Source of the DNA: Phytoamicus setariae
Lineage (GTDB): Bacteria; Pseudomonadota; Alphaproteobacteria; Rhizobiales; Rhizobiaceae
Direction of reading: 5' to 3'
NCBI RefSeq assembly: GCF_016722925.1
Contig: NZ_JAEQNC010000003.1
Location: 372,001 to 436,000, forward strand
Length of the DNA: 64,000 nt
Notes under the pieces: model-generated
The model's input: only the letters and a program-made list of their open reading frames with translations
Told to the model about the DNA's origin: nothing
The model's database searches: none
Shown: positions 1 to 9,451 of the stretch, piece by piece
Position numbering within the stretch: the first letter of the stretch is position 1
Layout: each line of letters starts with the position of its first letter
Position numbers and translations under genes: made by a program

Positions 1-489
1 ATTGGCTGTTTCTTCATCGGAAAAATACATCCGCGTCTGCAGGCCGATGTTGATGCCGCGCGCCACGATCCAGAACAGGATATGCGGCGCCATCGGGCGC
101 GGATCGCTGTCGCGGAACGGCACCCGGCCCGGCTTGATCGTATCGAAGCAAAACTCGCCCGTGGCCATATCGCCGGGCTGACGCCCCCAGCCGAAGAAAT
201 TGGGGTCGGCCTTGCCACGCGTCTCCGACGGGCTGTTGTAGAAGCCATCGGCATCCGCCTGCCAGATCTCGACCATGGCGTCCTTCAGCGCAGTGCCGGT
301 GCCGTCATAGACGAAGCCTCGCACCTTGATGCGTTCTCCCTTCGTCTTGTCGTTATAGAGGGGACCTGACCCGAGATCGGTTGGGAAAACCCCTTCGATG
401 CCGCAGAAATTCGGGGTGCAGCCGATATGCACATAAGGGCCGGCCGTCTGCGATGCGGTTTCCTTAAGGTAACCGAGAGACTGAACCAT
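1..489 (-). CDS. pcaG: protocatechuate 3,4-dioxygenase alpha subunit (partial)
   Basis: The minus-strand frame opens with ATG at 489 and stays open to the left edge, so the C-terminus is missing (163 codons present). The translation begins MVQSLGYLKETASQTAGPYV and continues with the intradiol-dioxygenase beta-sandwich pattern also seen in PcaH (GERIKVRGFVYDGTGTALKDAMVEIWQ). PcaG pairs with PcaH in the enzyme that cleaves protocatechuate intradiol to beta-carboxy-cis,cis-muconate; the alpha subunit lacks the full iron ligand set and helps shape the active site. The start lies 2 bases after the pcaH stop, so the two are co-translated as the last visible genes of a pcaDCHG operon. Confidence 0.95.
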   Translation of the reverse strand, partial: MVQSLGYLKETASQTAGPYVHIGCTPNFCGIEGVFPTDLGSGPLYNDKTKGERIKVRGFVYDGTGTALKDAMVEIWQADADGFYNSPSETRGKADPNFFGWGRQPGDMATGEFCFDTIKPGRVPFRDSDPRPMAPHILFWIVARGINIGLQTRMYFSDEETAN

Positions 490-491
490 GG

Positions 492-1232
492 TCAGTTCCC
501 CTCCTTGCGATTCTCGAAAAAGGTCGAGCGGCGGCCGCGCAGCACGATGTCGAACTTGTAGGCGCGCATATCCATGGGAATGGTCGCATTCATGTCCAGC
601 GGCGCGATCAACTGCCGGATTGCGGCCTCGTCCGGAATGGTCTTGACGATCGGACACTTCCAGATCAGCGGGTCGCCCTCGAAATACATCTGGGTGATCA
701 GCCGTTGGGCAAAGCCGTGGCCGAAGACCGAAAAATGGATATGGGCCGGACGCCAGTCATTGACCCAGTTCATCCAGGGATACGGACCGGGCTTGATGGT
801 CTTGAACCAATAATAGCCGTCCTCGTCGGTAATCGTGCGACCCACCCCGCCAAAATTCGGATCGACAGCCGCCAGATACATTTCCTTCTTGTGACGGTAG
901 CGGCCACCGGCATTGGCCTGCCAGAACTCCACCAGAGCACCGCCGACACCCTTGCCGCGCTCATCGAGCACGCGGCCGTGCACGAGAATGCGCTGGCCAA
1001 TCGGCATTTCGCCGGGGCGCGCATAGTTTCGGATCAGATCGTTGTCGAGTTCGCCGAGAATATTGTGGCCGAAGACCGGTCCGGTGATCTCGGTCTTGGT
1101 GCCATCCAGCGACAGCATGGCGCGTTGCGGCGAACGTGTCACCGAGGTCTTGTACAGCGGCGTCAGCGCCGGCGGCTGCCAGGCGCGGTCGCGCGCGTAA
1201 AATGCGCCCGTCTCGGGCAAGGTGTTCTTCAT
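492..1232 (-). CDS. pcaH: protocatechuate 3,4-dioxygenase beta subunit
   Basis: This 246-residue protein has the intradiol ring-cleavage dioxygenase fold. The expected Fe(III) ligands can be placed at Tyr112 (GGRYRHKKE), Tyr151 (GPYPWMNW), His164 and His166 (RPAHIHFS). It carries out the iron-dependent cleavage of protocatechuate between the hydroxyl-bearing carbons, the first step of the protocatechuate branch of the beta-ketoadipate pathway, in the cytoplasm. The ATG overlaps the TGA of pcaC (ATGA), and pcaG follows directly. Expression is presumably driven by PcaQ from the promoter in front of pcaD. Confidence 0.97.
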   Translation of the reverse strand: MKNTLPETGAFYARDRAWQPPALTPLYKTSVTRSPQRAMLSLDGTKTEITGPVFGHNILGELDNDLIRNYARPGEMPIGQRILVHGRVLDERGKGVGGALVEFWQANAGGRYRHKKEMYLAAVDPNFGGVGRTITDEDGYYWFKTIKPGPYPWMNWVNDWRPAHIHFSVFGHGFAQRLITQMYFEGDPLIWKCPIVKTIPDEAAIRQLIAPLDMNATIPMDMRAYKFDIVLRGRRSTFFENRKEGN

Positions 1233-1639
1233 TGCGCGTCCTCCACGGCACCGGCGGCTTCCATTTCAGCAAGCGTCTGCTTGACGATCTTGATCGCATG
1301 ATTGGCGGTCGGCACGCCGGCATAGATGGCCACGTGCAGCATCGCTTCCCGCAGATCCTCCGGCGTCGCACCGGTGTTGGCGGTCGCCCGCACGTGCATC
1401 GCCACCTCCTCGTCGTGTCCGAGGGCGGCAAGCAGCGCGATGGTGACAATAGAGCGTTCCCGCAGCGACCAATCCGGCCGGGACCAAACATGGCCCCAGG
1501 CCGCTTCGGTGATCAATGCCTGGAAGGGCTCGTCAAATGCCGACTTGCTGGCTTGCGCCCTGTCGACATGAGCGTCCCCCAGCACCTTGCGGCGGGTCTG
1601 CATGCCCTGCTGGAAGCGGCTGGAGGAAGCGTCGCTCAT
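1229..1639 (-). CDS. pcaC: 4-carboxymuconolactone decarboxylase
   Basis: The 136-residue protein starting [14 protein letters not shown] matches the carboxymuconolactone decarboxylase family in length and in the conserved block around [23 protein letters not shown] and [20 protein letters not shown]. It decarboxylates gamma-carboxymuconolactone to beta-ketoadipate enol-lactone, the step between PcaB and PcaD. The frame extends upstream to 1741, but the ATG at 1639 was chosen because it sits 1 base after the pcaD stop and gives the normal family length. Its stop overlaps the pcaH start by 4 bases. Confidence 0.95.
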   Translation of the reverse strand: MSDASSSRFQQGMQTRRKVLGDAHVDRAQASKSAFDEPFQALITEAAWGHVWSRPDWSLRERSIVTIALLAALGHDEEVAMHVRATANTGATPEDLREAMLHVAIYAGVPTANHAIKIVKQTLAEMEAAGAVEDAQ

Positions 1640-1640
1640 G

Positions 1641-2429
1641 TCAGTCCTCGTTGATGAAGTCGGCCAGCAATTCAGCCAACGCGGCAGGTTGCTCGACACA
1701 GGGAATGTGACCGGCATTTTCGATGATCTCGAAATCCGCACCGGATATCAGATCCGCCGTCGCCCGCACCACGTCCGGAGGTGTCGACCCGTCCTGATCG
1801 CCAACGATGCAAAGGGTCGGGACCTTGATTTTCCTCGCCGCCTCGGTGAAATCGGCGTCGCGGATTGCAGCGCAGGTACCGGCATAGCCTTCCACCGACT
1901 GGCGTGTCAGCATGTTGCGATAGCCGGAAAGGTCGGCCTTGCGCTGATCGCGGAAATCCTTGGTGAACCAGCGTTCGAGAATGGCATCCGCCATCGAGCC
2001 AATGCCTGCGGTTCTCGCAGTCTCGATACGGCCATTCCACATGTCGGCCGTCCCGATCTTGTGGGCGGTGTCGCAAAGTACGATCTTTTGGACCAGCCCG
2101 GGCTTTTTGGCATAGACGCTCTGGACGATCAGGCCGCCGACAGACAGGCCGACGAAGATCGCCTTCTTGATACCGAGATGGGCTGTCAGTCCAATGAGAT
2201 CGTCCGCGTGGTCCTCGATCGTGTAGGGGGCCGTGCCGACATCCGAAAGGCCGTGGCCGCGCTTGTCGTAGACGAGGATCGACCAGTTGTCCGTGAGCTC
2301 GTCGATCAGCGGCAGCCAGATCCGGAAATCCGTTCCCAGCGAATTGGAAAACACCACGACCGGCTCGTCCTCGTATTCGGTGAGATATTCATAGTGCAGC
2401 GTAATGCCGTTGATGTCAGCGAATGCCAT
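1641..2429 (-). CDS. pcaD: 3-oxoadipate enol-lactonase
   Basis: A 262-residue alpha/beta-hydrolase with a nucleophile elbow GLSVGG (Ser96), an acid near Asp211/Asp213 in CIVGDQDGS and a catalytic His241 in NAGHIP. It hydrolyses beta-ketoadipate enol-lactone to beta-ketoadipate. It is the first gene of the pca operon; the promoter must lie in the roughly 90 bases between it and the divergent pcaQ. The length and the motif set are typical for PcaD rather than for a general esterase. Confidence 0.95.
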   Translation of the reverse strand: MAFADINGITLHYEYLTEYEDEPVVVFSNSLGTDFRIWLPLIDELTDNWSILVYDKRGHGLSDVGTAPYTIEDHADDLIGLTAHLGIKKAIFVGLSVGGLIVQSVYAKKPGLVQKIVLCDTAHKIGTADMWNGRIETARTAGIGSMADAILERWFTKDFRDQRKADLSGYRNMLTRQSVEGYAGTCAAIRDADFTEAARKIKVPTLCIVGDQDGSTPPDVVRATADLISGADFEIIENAGHIPCVEQPAALAELLADFINED

Positions 2430-2521
2430 TGGGTGTCTCCTGGTGCATGACAGATACTAGATGATTTTCGTTGGTTATAATGATACTTTCGTCGTATTAC
2501 ATACCAGAACGGATATGAATT
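2430..2521. promoter_or_regulatory. pcaD-pcaQ divergent promoter region
   Basis: This 92-base gap must hold both promoters. It is relatively AT-rich around 2460-2510 and contains GGTTATAATGATAC near 2473-2486. Rhizobial PcaQ is reported to bind a dyad of ATAACC and GGTTAA type; only one clear half (GGTTAT) is visible here, so the operator position is tentative. Confidence 0.4.
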
Positions 2522-3445
2522 TTGGACGGTCGGATCAAGTTTCGCCACCTGCAGACCTTTATCGAAGTTGCCCGACAAAAGAGCGTCGGGCGGGCAGCGG
2601 AGGCGCTGGCGCTGACGCAGCCCGCTGTCACGCGGACCATCCGCGAACTGGAAGACTATCTTGGCGTCGATCTGTTCGAAAAGGAAGGGCGCGGCATCCG
2701 TATCAGTCGTTTCGGCGAAGTATTCCTGCGCCATGCCGGCGAGAGCATCGGCGCGGTCAAGCGCGGGGTCGATTCCATCGCCCAGGCACGCAACTCGATG
2801 GGCCCGCCGCTGCGCATCGGCGCGCTGCCGACTGCATCGGCGACCTTCCTGCCTGACGTCATGGTCGACTTCCTCAAGGCGGGTACGGGCAGCCTTGTGA
2901 CCATCGTCACCGGCGAAAACCGCTGGCTGCTGGACGCGCTCAGGCTTGGCGACCTCGATCTGGTGGTGGGGCGGCTCGCCGCGCCCGAGCGGATGACGGG
3001 GCTGCAGTTCGAACCGCTCTATTCCGAGGAAATCGGCTTTGCGGTGCGTGCCGGCCACCCTCTCCTCTCACGACGAAATTTCTCGCTGAGCGAACTTGCC
3101 CACTATATCGTATTGATGCCCACCCAGGGTTCCGTGATCCGGCCATTCGTCGACCGGTTCCTGCTCACAAACGGCATCGCCGACCTCTCCAACACGATCG
3201 AGACGGTTTCGGACAGTTTTGGTCGCGCGTTCGTCGAGCGCCATGACGCTGTCTGGATCATCTCGCGCGGCGTGGTCTTCCCCGAAATCCAGTCGGGGCG
3301 CATCGCTCTTCTCGATATCGACAGTTCGGAAACGCGTGGTGCCGTCGGCCTGACGATGCGCGCGGATGCGGCTCCCACCCTATCGCTATCCATCATGGTC
3401 AACACCATCCGGGAGCACCTGAAGGTTGCGGGGCGCGTGCTTTGA
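2522..3445 (+). CDS. pcaQ: LysR-type activator of the pca operon
   Basis: A 307-residue LysR-family regulator. The N-terminal winged helix covers about residues 5-65 (FRHLQTFIEVARQKSVGRAAEALALTQPAVTRTIRELE), followed by a LysR substrate-binding domain. The frame starts with TTG at 2522; no ATG fits the domain start, since the nearby ATG at 2516 is in another frame. Its position divergent from pcaDCHG is the arrangement described for PcaQ in rhizobia, where the protein activates pca transcription in response to the beta-carboxymuconate or muconolactone intermediates. Assignment rests on family and context. Confidence 0.92.
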   Translation: MDGRIKFRHLQTFIEVARQKSVGRAAEALALTQPAVTRTIRELEDYLGVDLFEKEGRGIRISRFGEVFLRHAGESIGAVKRGVDSIAQARNSMGPPLRIGALPTASATFLPDVMVDFLKAGTGSLVTIVTGENRWLLDALRLGDLDLVVGRLAAPERMTGLQFEPLYSEEIGFAVRAGHPLLSRRNFSLSELAHYIVLMPTQGSVIRPFVDRFLLTNGIADLSNTIETVSDSFGRAFVERHDAVWIISRGVVFPEIQSGRIALLDIDSSETRGAVGLTMRADAAPTLSLSIMVNTIREHLKVAGRVL

Positions 3446-3448
3446 CAC

Positions 3449-3829
3449 CTATTTCCGCATCTCATCGAGCGACAGAATTCCGGCGCCGTTAGCCGCAACG
3501 TAGAGCAGGCCGCCGGCAATCGCCACGTCCTTCATGAATGCCTGGAAATGCATGATGTCAGTCCAGTCGGAATGCCCGATAGACGCTGCGGCGACCGCAA
3601 ATACGGCGAGCAGCAACGCCGCGATCCGGATGCAGTAGCCGGCGAGGATCGCGATCCCGCCAAAAATCTCCAATGCAGCGACCAACCAGATCGTCACCGA
3701 CGGCCAAAGCACGCCAACGGATGCGAAGTAGTCGACCGTGCCTGAAAAATTCATCAACTCGGATATTCCGGCCTGGATGAAAATTGCCGATAGCAGGCAT
3801 CGGCCAAGCAGCATCGCAATATCGGACAT
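3449..3829 (-). CDS. DoxX-family membrane protein
   Basis: The 126-residue protein has four hydrophobic segments (about residues 8-25, 42-60, 63-82 and 94-115) and the DoxX-type start SDIAMLLGRCLLSAIFIQAG. DoxX-family proteins are small inner-membrane proteins, some linked to terminal oxidases or thiol redox balance; the substrate here cannot be inferred. An in-frame ATG at 3865 would add 12 residues, but the ATG at 3829 has a GGAGACGGG ribosome-binding sequence just upstream. It is convergent with pcaQ and probably an independent unit. Confidence 0.8.
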   Translation of the reverse strand: MSDIAMLLGRCLLSAIFIQAGISELMNFSGTVDYFASVGVLWPSVTIWLVAALEIFGGIAILAGYCIRIAALLLAVFAVAAASIGHSDWTDIMHFQAFMKDVAIAGGLLYVAANGAGILSLDEMRK

Positions 3830-3897
3830 GTTCCCGTCTCCACCAAAGGCAGCTGGGAGTATCATGCCGCAACCGTCGAAAACATCCAGCCGAATCG

Positions 3898-5472
3898 TCA
3901 GATGCTCGACAGCTTCCAGCCAATATAGACGAGGGCCGCGGCAATGACCCAGAGCGCCAGACGCCCCGACCGGGAATGGCGTGCCTCGGATCGGCCGATC
4001 GCTTCGGCCGTTTCCGCATCGAAACGCAAGCCCTTCTCGCCCATATTCATGACTTCCTGGGCAAATCGCTCGGTCTTCAGAGCGATCTCCGGAATCGCTT
4101 CGGCAAGACGGAACGCAGCCTTCAGGCCATCGCGCATATCGGAAGCGATCCGCTTGGGGCCGAGGTTGTCACGAATCCAGGCACCGACGACCGGCTCGGA
4201 GGCTTTCCACATATTGAAATGCGGATTGAGCGAACGTGCCACGCCTTCGACGACGACCATGGTCTTCTGCAGCATGATCAGTTCGGGACGCGTTTCCATG
4301 TCGAACAGTTCGGTGACTTCGAACAGCAGCGTCAACAGCTTGGCCATCGAAATCGTATCGGCCGGCTGGCCATGGATCGGCTCTCCGATCGCCCGGATCG
4401 CCTGGGCGAAGGAGGCGTGATCGTGATGGCCCGGCACATAACCCGCCTCGAAATGCACGTCCGCCACCCGCTGGTAATCGCGGGTGATGAAGCCGAACAG
4501 GATCTCGGCCAGGAAACGACGCTCCTTCTTGCCGAGACGGCCGACGATGCCCATGTCGACCGCAACGACCATGCCCTGCGGGTCGACGAACAGATTGCCC
4601 TGATGCATGTCGGCGTGGAAGAAGCCATCGCGCAGGGTATGCTTGAGGAAAGCCTGCATCAGACGTTCGGCGAGCGTGTTGAGATCGTGGCCGGCAGCCT
4701 TGAGCCCGTCGATGTCGGACATCTTGACGCCGTCGATCCACTCCATGGTCACGACGTCGCGGCCGGTGCGCTCCCAATCTACCGTTGGAACGCGGAAGCC
4801 CACGTCACCCGACGTATTTTCACCGAGTTCCGAAAGGGCTGCGGCCTCCAACCGGAGATCCATCTCCACCTTGGTGGTCTGCTCTAGCGTCTTGGTCACT
4901 TCGATCGGCTTCAGGCGTCGCGCAGGAGGATAGAACCGCTCCTGAAGATGGGCCAGAACGTAGTTGGTCTCAAGATCCTTGGCAAAACGCTCTCGGACGC
5001 CGGGCCGGATGACCTTGACGGCAACCTTCACAGGCTTGCCATCTCGCGTTACGATAGCCGGATGGACCTGCGCGATGGAGGCGGCGGCGACCGGATCGCC
5101 GAATTCTGTGTAGAGCGCATCGATCTTCCGGCCGAGTGAGGCCTCGATCTGGGCTGTTGCCACTGCCTTCGGAAAGGTCGGCATCTGGTCCTGAAGCAGT
5201 GACAGGTCGGCGGCAAAATCCACCCCCACCACATCGGGGCGGGTGGCGAGGAACTGACCGATCTTCACATAGGACGGGCCAAGCCGCTCGACTGCACGAG
5301 CGAGATTGTCGGATTGGGCGCTGTTGCGATTGCGGGCAAACAGACCCGCAACGGAATGACCGAAACGCAGCAACGGCGGCAGATCGTTCGCAGGCAGGGC
5401 GGAAACAACCCCCTCACGCACGAGAACCCAGCCGAGTTTGACCAGGCGCAGATAGGCGGCAGCTGTACTCAT
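3898..5472 (-). CDS. ubiB: ubiquinone biosynthesis ABC1-family kinase-like protein
   Basis: A 524-residue UbiB/ADCK protein. It has the KxGQ motif (GPSYVKIGQFLATRPDVV), an alanine-rich nucleotide loop (VAAASIAQVH), the atypical kinase catalytic region (GFFHADMHQGNLFVDPQG, then VAVDMGIVGRL) and a C-terminal membrane anchor of about 18 residues. UbiB proteins are needed for ubiquinone biosynthesis and are thought to act through ATPase activity on lipid precursors. The ATG at 5472 was chosen because it lies 4 bases after the ubiE stop; the open frame upstream overlaps ubiE. ubiE-ubiB is a classical pair. Confidence 0.95.
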   Translation of the reverse strand: MSTAAAYLRLVKLGWVLVREGVVSALPANDLPPLLRFGHSVAGLFARNRNSAQSDNLARAVERLGPSYVKIGQFLATRPDVVGVDFAADLSLLQDQMPTFPKAVATAQIEASLGRKIDALYTEFGDPVAAASIAQVHPAIVTRDGKPVKVAVKVIRPGVRERFAKDLETNYVLAHLQERFYPPARRLKPIEVTKTLEQTTKVEMDLRLEAAALSELGENTSGDVGFRVPTVDWERTGRDVVTMEWIDGVKMSDIDGLKAAGHDLNTLAERLMQAFLKHTLRDGFFHADMHQGNLFVDPQGMVVAVDMGIVGRLGKKERRFLAEILFGFITRDYQRVADVHFEAGYVPGHHDHASFAQAIRAIGEPIHGQPADTISMAKLLTLLFEVTELFDMETRPELIMLQKTMVVVEGVARSLNPHFNMWKASEPVVGAWIRDNLGPKRIASDMRDGLKAAFRLAEAIPEIALKTERFAQEVMNMGEKGLRFDAETAEAIGRSEARHSRSGRLALWVIAAALVYIGWKLSSI

Positions 5473-5476
5473 GGGA

Positions 5477-6253
5477 TCAGAGCTTCCAGCCGGAATGCAG
5501 CGCGGCGATACCACCGGTGAAGTTGGTATAGGAAGCTCGCGAGAAGCCGGCCTTGCTGATCATGTCGGCAAAATCGCGCTGATTGGGGAACTTGCGGATC
5601 GATTCGACCAGATACTGATATGGTTCGGCCTCGCCAGTGATAGCCCTGCCGATCTTCGGTATCGCATTGAACGACCAGGCTTCGTAAAAGCGATCGAGCA
5701 GCGGCATCTCGACCTCGGAGAATTCCAGCACCAGCAACCGGCCGCCGCGCTTGAGCACGCGGTATGCTTCTGAAAGCGCCACATCGATGCGTGGCACATT
5801 GCGGATGCCGAAAGAAATGGTGTAGGCATCGAAAGTTCCATCGGGAAATGGCAGCTCTTCAGCGCTGGCTTCCACGAAGGTCAGGTTCGGCGTCAGGCCC
5901 TTCTTGGCAGCACGCTCGGCGCCGACGCCCAGCATCGAACCGTTGATATCGAGCACGGTCGCATGCGCCAAGCGGCCAGAGGCTTCCACGATCCGGAAAG
6001 CGATATCGCCCGTGCCGCCCGCGACGTCGAGCACCTTGTAGTCGGCGCTCTTTCTCGGATTGAGCGCCGAGATCATAGCATCCTTCCAAGCGCGGTGCAT
6101 GCCGGCCGACATCAGGTCGTTCATGATGTCGTAGCGCTTGGCCACCTTGTGAAACACGTCATTGACCAGCGTCTGCTTCTCGCCCGCGCCGACATCTCGA
6201 AACCCGTAGGATGTTTCCATCCCGCCTTCGGCATTGGTGCGTGCTGTGGTCAT
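5477..6253 (-). CDS. ubiE: demethylmenaquinone/2-polyprenyl-6-methoxy-benzoquinol methyltransferase
   Basis: A 258-residue class I SAM methyltransferase with the UbiE N-terminal signature ([36 protein letters not shown]) and the SAM-binding loop [11 protein letters not shown], followed by the family signature SFGIRNVP. It carries out the C-methylation step of ubiquinone biosynthesis. It is divergent from mutM and is followed after 4 bases by ubiB, so the two are one transcription unit. Confidence 0.97.
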   Translation of the reverse strand: MTTARTNAEGGMETSYGFRDVGAGEKQTLVNDVFHKVAKRYDIMNDLMSAGMHRAWKDAMISALNPRKSADYKVLDVAGGTGDIAFRIVEASGRLAHATVLDINGSMLGVGAERAAKKGLTPNLTFVEASAEELPFPDGTFDAYTISFGIRNVPRIDVALSEAYRVLKRGGRLLVLEFSEVEMPLLDRFYEAWSFNAIPKIGRAITGEAEPYQYLVESIRKFPNQRDFADMISKAGFSRASYTNFTGGIAALHSGWKL

Positions 6254-6501
6254 GACCGTTACTCCACTCTTCTTATATGCGGCGCGACAATAACGGATCG
6301 CTTGTCAGGATTCCATAGAGCGGGCAAGCAAAAAGATGCGGCGTTTTGCTCCGTGAATAGCGATTTCAGCGGCGTTTGCGGGTCGCCTATCAGAAAGCAC
6401 GCCAAGGTGAGGCGCTTGCCGGCAACGGCCCGGTTGCCATGGACATGCAGGCAAGCCTATAACGCTGCCGTCGCGGATCAATTGACGGAAGCCTTTGCAC
6501 C

Positions 6502-7392
6502 ATGCCCGAACTGCCCGAGGTGGAAACTGTTCGTCGCGGCCTTGCTCCCTATATGGAAGGCGCACGAATTGGCAGGCTGGTGTTGAACCGTCCCGACCTG
6601 CGCTTTGCCTTTCCCGACGGGTTCGTCGAGCAGGTGGAGGGACGCACCGTCGAAGCCCTTTCCCGCCGGGCCAAATACCTGCTGATCAACCTCGAAGGCG
6701 ATTTGACGATTATCTCCCACCTCGGCATGTCCGGCTCCTTCCGGATCCAAGCCGAGAGCAACGAGGGGACACCGGGCGCCTTCCATCAACAGAGATCGAA
6801 AGACCAGGCGCACGATCACGTCGTCTTCGAACTGACCCGGGCCGAAGCTCCAGCCCGCATCATCTACAACGACCCGCGCCGCTTCGGCTTCATGCATCTG
6901 GCGCCCACGTCCGGCCTTGACGCCTATCCCGCCTTTGCGGGACTGGGACCCGAGCCAACCGGCAACTTCCTGTCGGCCGATTACCTCGCCCAGCGTTTTG
7001 CATCGCGCAAACAGCCGTTGAAAAGCGCGCTTCTCGACCAGAAGATCATCGCCGGCCTCGGCAACATCTATGTTTGCGAGGCGCTGCATCGCGCCCATCT
7101 TTCTCCGGAGAGGGCGGCAGGCTCACTGGTCCGGGCAAATGGCAAGCCGCAGAAATCACTCGAACAGCTGACCGAAGACATTCGTATGGTAATCGCCGAA
7201 GCCATCGAAGCCGGTGGCTCCTCCCTGCGCGACCATATCCAGACCGACGGCTCGCTCGGCTACTTCCAGCACCGGTTCCGGGTCTATGATCGCCAGGAAG
7301 AGCCTTGCGTCACGCCGGGCTGCCCAGGAACCATTCATCGCATCACACAGTCGGGGCGCTCGACCTTCTTCTGCCCCGCCTGCCAGAAATAG
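6502..7392 (+). CDS. mutM: formamidopyrimidine-DNA glycosylase
   Basis: A 296-residue Fpg protein. The N-terminus [13 protein letters not shown] contains the catalytic Pro2 (after Met removal) and Glu3. The helix-two-turn-helix is present ([19 protein letters not shown]), and the C-terminal zinc finger has four cysteines (CVTPGC, then FFCPAC). It removes 8-oxoguanine and formamidopyrimidines and nicks the abasic site. It is divergent from ubiE and lies 10 bases before the enoyl-CoA hydratase gene. Confidence 0.97.
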   Translation: MPELPEVETVRRGLAPYMEGARIGRLVLNRPDLRFAFPDGFVEQVEGRTVEALSRRAKYLLINLEGDLTIISHLGMSGSFRIQAESNEGTPGAFHQQRSKDQAHDHVVFELTRAEAPARIIYNDPRRFGFMHLAPTSGLDAYPAFAGLGPEPTGNFLSADYLAQRFASRKQPLKSALLDQKIIAGLGNIYVCEALHRAHLSPERAAGSLVRANGKPQKSLEQLTEDIRMVIAEAIEAGGSSLRDHIQTDGSLGYFQHRFRVYDRQEEPCVTPGCPGTIHRITQSGRSTFFCPACQK

Positions 7393-7402
7393 AGGAACCA
7401 GG

Positions 7403-8176
7403 ATGGCCTACGAAACACTGATCATCGAAAAACGCGGCGCCGTCGGGCTCATCACATTGAACCGCCCGCATGCGCTCAACGCACTCAACAGCATCCTCAT
7501 GCATGAGATGGAAGAGGCGCTGGCCCGTTTCCATGAAGATGATGCGATCGGCGCCATTGTGCTTACCGGGTCCGAAAAGGCCTTCGCGGCAGGCGCCGAC
7601 ATCAAGGAGATGAAGGACCTGTCCTTCACCGACGCCTATCTCGGCGACCTGATGGCCGGCTGGGACAGAATCGCTGCATCGCGCAAGCCGATGATCGCGG
7701 CCGTTTCCGGTTTCGCGCTCGGCGGCGGCTGCGAGCTGGCAATGATGTGCGACTTCATCATCGCAGCGGACAATGCAAAATTCGGACAGCCCGAGATCAC
7801 GCTCGGCATCATGCCGGGCATGGGCGGCTCGCAGCGGCTCACACGCGCCGTCGGCAAATCCAAGGCGATGGACATGGCGCTAACCGGACGCATGATGGAC
7901 GCTGTCGAGGCCGAACGGGCCGGACTGGTCTCTCGCATCGTCCCGGTCGACAAACTGCTGGAGGAAGCGCTGGCTGCGGCAGCCAAGATCGCAGGCTTTT
8001 CGAGGCCGGCCGTATTGATGACCAAGGAGAGCGTCAACCGCGCGCTCGAGACGACACTGGCAGAGGGCGTACGTTTCGAACGGCGACTGTTTCATGCGCT
8101 ATTTGCCACGGAGGACCAGAAGGAAGGCATGGCGGCCTTCGTCGAAAAGCGTAAGCCCGCCTTTCGGAACCTTTAG
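7403..8176 (+). CDS. enoyl-CoA hydratase/isomerase
   Basis: A 257-residue crotonase-family protein. The oxyanion-hole segment [11 protein letters not shown], the first catalytic glutamate in [11 protein letters not shown] and the second in [15 protein letters not shown] are all present, as in mitochondrial-type short-chain enoyl-CoA hydratases. It would hydrate 2-trans-enoyl-CoA in beta-oxidation. The frame extends upstream into mutM, but ATG 7403 follows a GAGGAACCAGG ribosome-binding region and gives the normal length. It lies between mutM and rpsT, an arrangement often seen upstream of dnaA in rhizobia. Confidence 0.93.
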   Translation: MAYETLIIEKRGAVGLITLNRPHALNALNSILMHEMEEALARFHEDDAIGAIVLTGSEKAFAAGADIKEMKDLSFTDAYLGDLMAGWDRIAASRKPMIAAVSGFALGGGCELAMMCDFIIAADNAKFGQPEITLGIMPGMGGSQRLTRAVGKSKAMDMALTGRMMDAVEAERAGLVSRIVPVDKLLEEALAAAAKIAGFSRPAVLMTKESVNRALETTLAEGVRFERRLFHALFATEDQKEGMAAFVEKRKPAFRNL

Positions 8177-8379
8177 GCATCCGAACAGCGCAACCTCAGA
8201 TTCTTTTGCGGGACTGATTGACGTCCCACGGGTTTGGGGATATACGCCGCCTTCAGATTAAGAGAAGCCGTAGCAACGGACTTTTCTGATTGCCCCCTCA
8301 TTGCCCGGCATTGAGGCCGCCCGCCGGAAGGGCAGCGGCTTGAGGGCATGTTGGACAGGATCGATAGAGAGAGGCATAC

Positions 8380-8646
8380 ATGGCCAATACGAATTCGGCG
8401 AAAAAAGCGACCCGTAAGATCGCCGCCCGCACCGAGGTAAACAAGGCACGTCGCTCGCGCATGCGCAGCTTCATCCGCAAGGTTGAAGAAGCCATTGCTT
8501 CCGGCGACAAGTCAGCAGCAGAAGCAGCCCTGAAGGCAGCGCAGCCTGAATTGCAGCGCGCAGCAACCAAGGGTGTTCTTCATCGCAATACTGCGTCCCG
8601 CAAGGTATCGCGACTCGCTAATCGAGTGAATTCGATCGGCGCCTAA
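8380..8646 (+). CDS. rpsT: 30S ribosomal protein S20
   Basis: An 88-residue, lysine- and alanine-rich protein starting [18 protein letters not shown], with the standard S20 ending ([17 protein letters not shown]). S20 binds 16S rRNA early in 30S assembly. A GAGAGAGGC ribosome-binding site precedes the ATG, and a strong intrinsic terminator follows 25 bases after the stop. The roughly 200-base leader between the enoyl-CoA hydratase gene and rpsT may hold an autogenous control site, but I see no defined structure. Confidence 0.97.
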   Translation: MANTNSAKKATRKIAARTEVNKARRSRMRSFIRKVEEAIASGDKSAAEAALKAAQPELQRAATKGVLHRNTASRKVSRLANRVNSIGA

Positions 8647-8670
8647 AACAAATTACAGTATTTTTTGAAA

Positions 8671-8699
8671 AAGCCTGGCTTTCGAGCCGGGCTTTTTTG
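8671..8699 (+). terminator. intrinsic terminator of rpsT
   Basis: A 10-bp stem (AAGCCTGGCT / AGCCGGGCTT, one G-U wobble) closes a TTCG tetraloop and is followed by a run of six T at 8693-8698. This is a strong Rho-independent terminator for rpsT and separates it from the dnaA region. Confidence 0.93.
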
Positions 8700-9451
8700 C
8701 GTTTTATTCAATAACATGTTGATCCCCTCAAGTTTTTTAGATTTGACTAAAATTGTGTGACAAATAATATCGTTAATATTCAGTCATTTACGGAAGGTCT
8801 CCATTTGATCACCGGGGTAACCTTACGGAAGTTCGGCTCAAATATGAGTCAAGTAAATTTTTTATTTTTCTGCTGGAACGGCTGCCAGAAACGGCAAAAA
8901 ATCGAATCCCGTTGATTTCCAAGCGATTCTTTTTTGGAAGGGCTCGCGGATTAAATCACGTCTGGATTGTCAATGCCTTTCTCTTAAGATTGCGTAAAAA
9001 AGCCCATTGATCTTGCCCCGCAATCTTGCCTAAATGATTTCCACAGGGAAGGGGCGGACGCCACCCGAGTCTAGCCAAAAGACTAGAACGGGGTGTGATT
9101 CAAACCACTGTAATCGAAACAAAATCTTCGATTTCTTTCATCCCGATTGCGAGAGATGCACATGGACGCCTCAAGCGCCCAAGCGGAGCTTTTGTCTCCT
9201 GTTGCAGGTCTTGGCGGGAAGCATGACGGGGCTAGGGGAAATGAACGGATCGTCAGGGGACAATTGACGCATCCGCAAAAATAAACGTAGGCAAGCGTTA
9301 AACCGGACGATGGGACGACGAGGCCCTTTTCAGATACGTGCGTTGATGCGTGCGTGGAGAGGACGTTCCAAATTCCGGATCGGTAGAGCGTGAATGGGTT
9401 CGGCGAATGATATCGTCGGGCTAAAGAAAAAGATGTGCTAAAGGCGGCGAC
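8700..9451. promoter_or_regulatory. gene-free region upstream of dnaA
   Basis: No convincing coding frame lies in these 750 bases. The left third (about 8700-8890) is clearly AT-rich, with several T and A runs. Five GANTC sites fall at 8846, 8904, 8925, 9067 and 9097, which is dense for a 5-base site with one free position. An inverted repeat TCTAG/CTAGA spans 9070-9087. A weak DnaA-box-like ATTTCCACA is at 9037-9045 (7 of 9 matches to TTATCCACA). The region must contain the dnaA promoter; whether it holds an origin cannot be decided, since rhizobial origins are usually not next to dnaA. Confidence 0.6.

Noticed and set aside
3784-4887. A 367-codon frame opposite ubiB
   Set aside because: Antisense to a complete UbiB with all its motifs; no domain of its own.
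9037-9045. Possible DnaA box and possible replication origin next to dnaA
   Set aside because: Only one 7-of-9 match was found and no cluster of boxes; rhizobial origins are usually elsewhere, so no origin is called.
9034-9267. A 77-codon frame in the dnaA upstream region
   Set aside because: No ribosome-binding site, no family resemblance and low-complexity translation; more likely non-coding.
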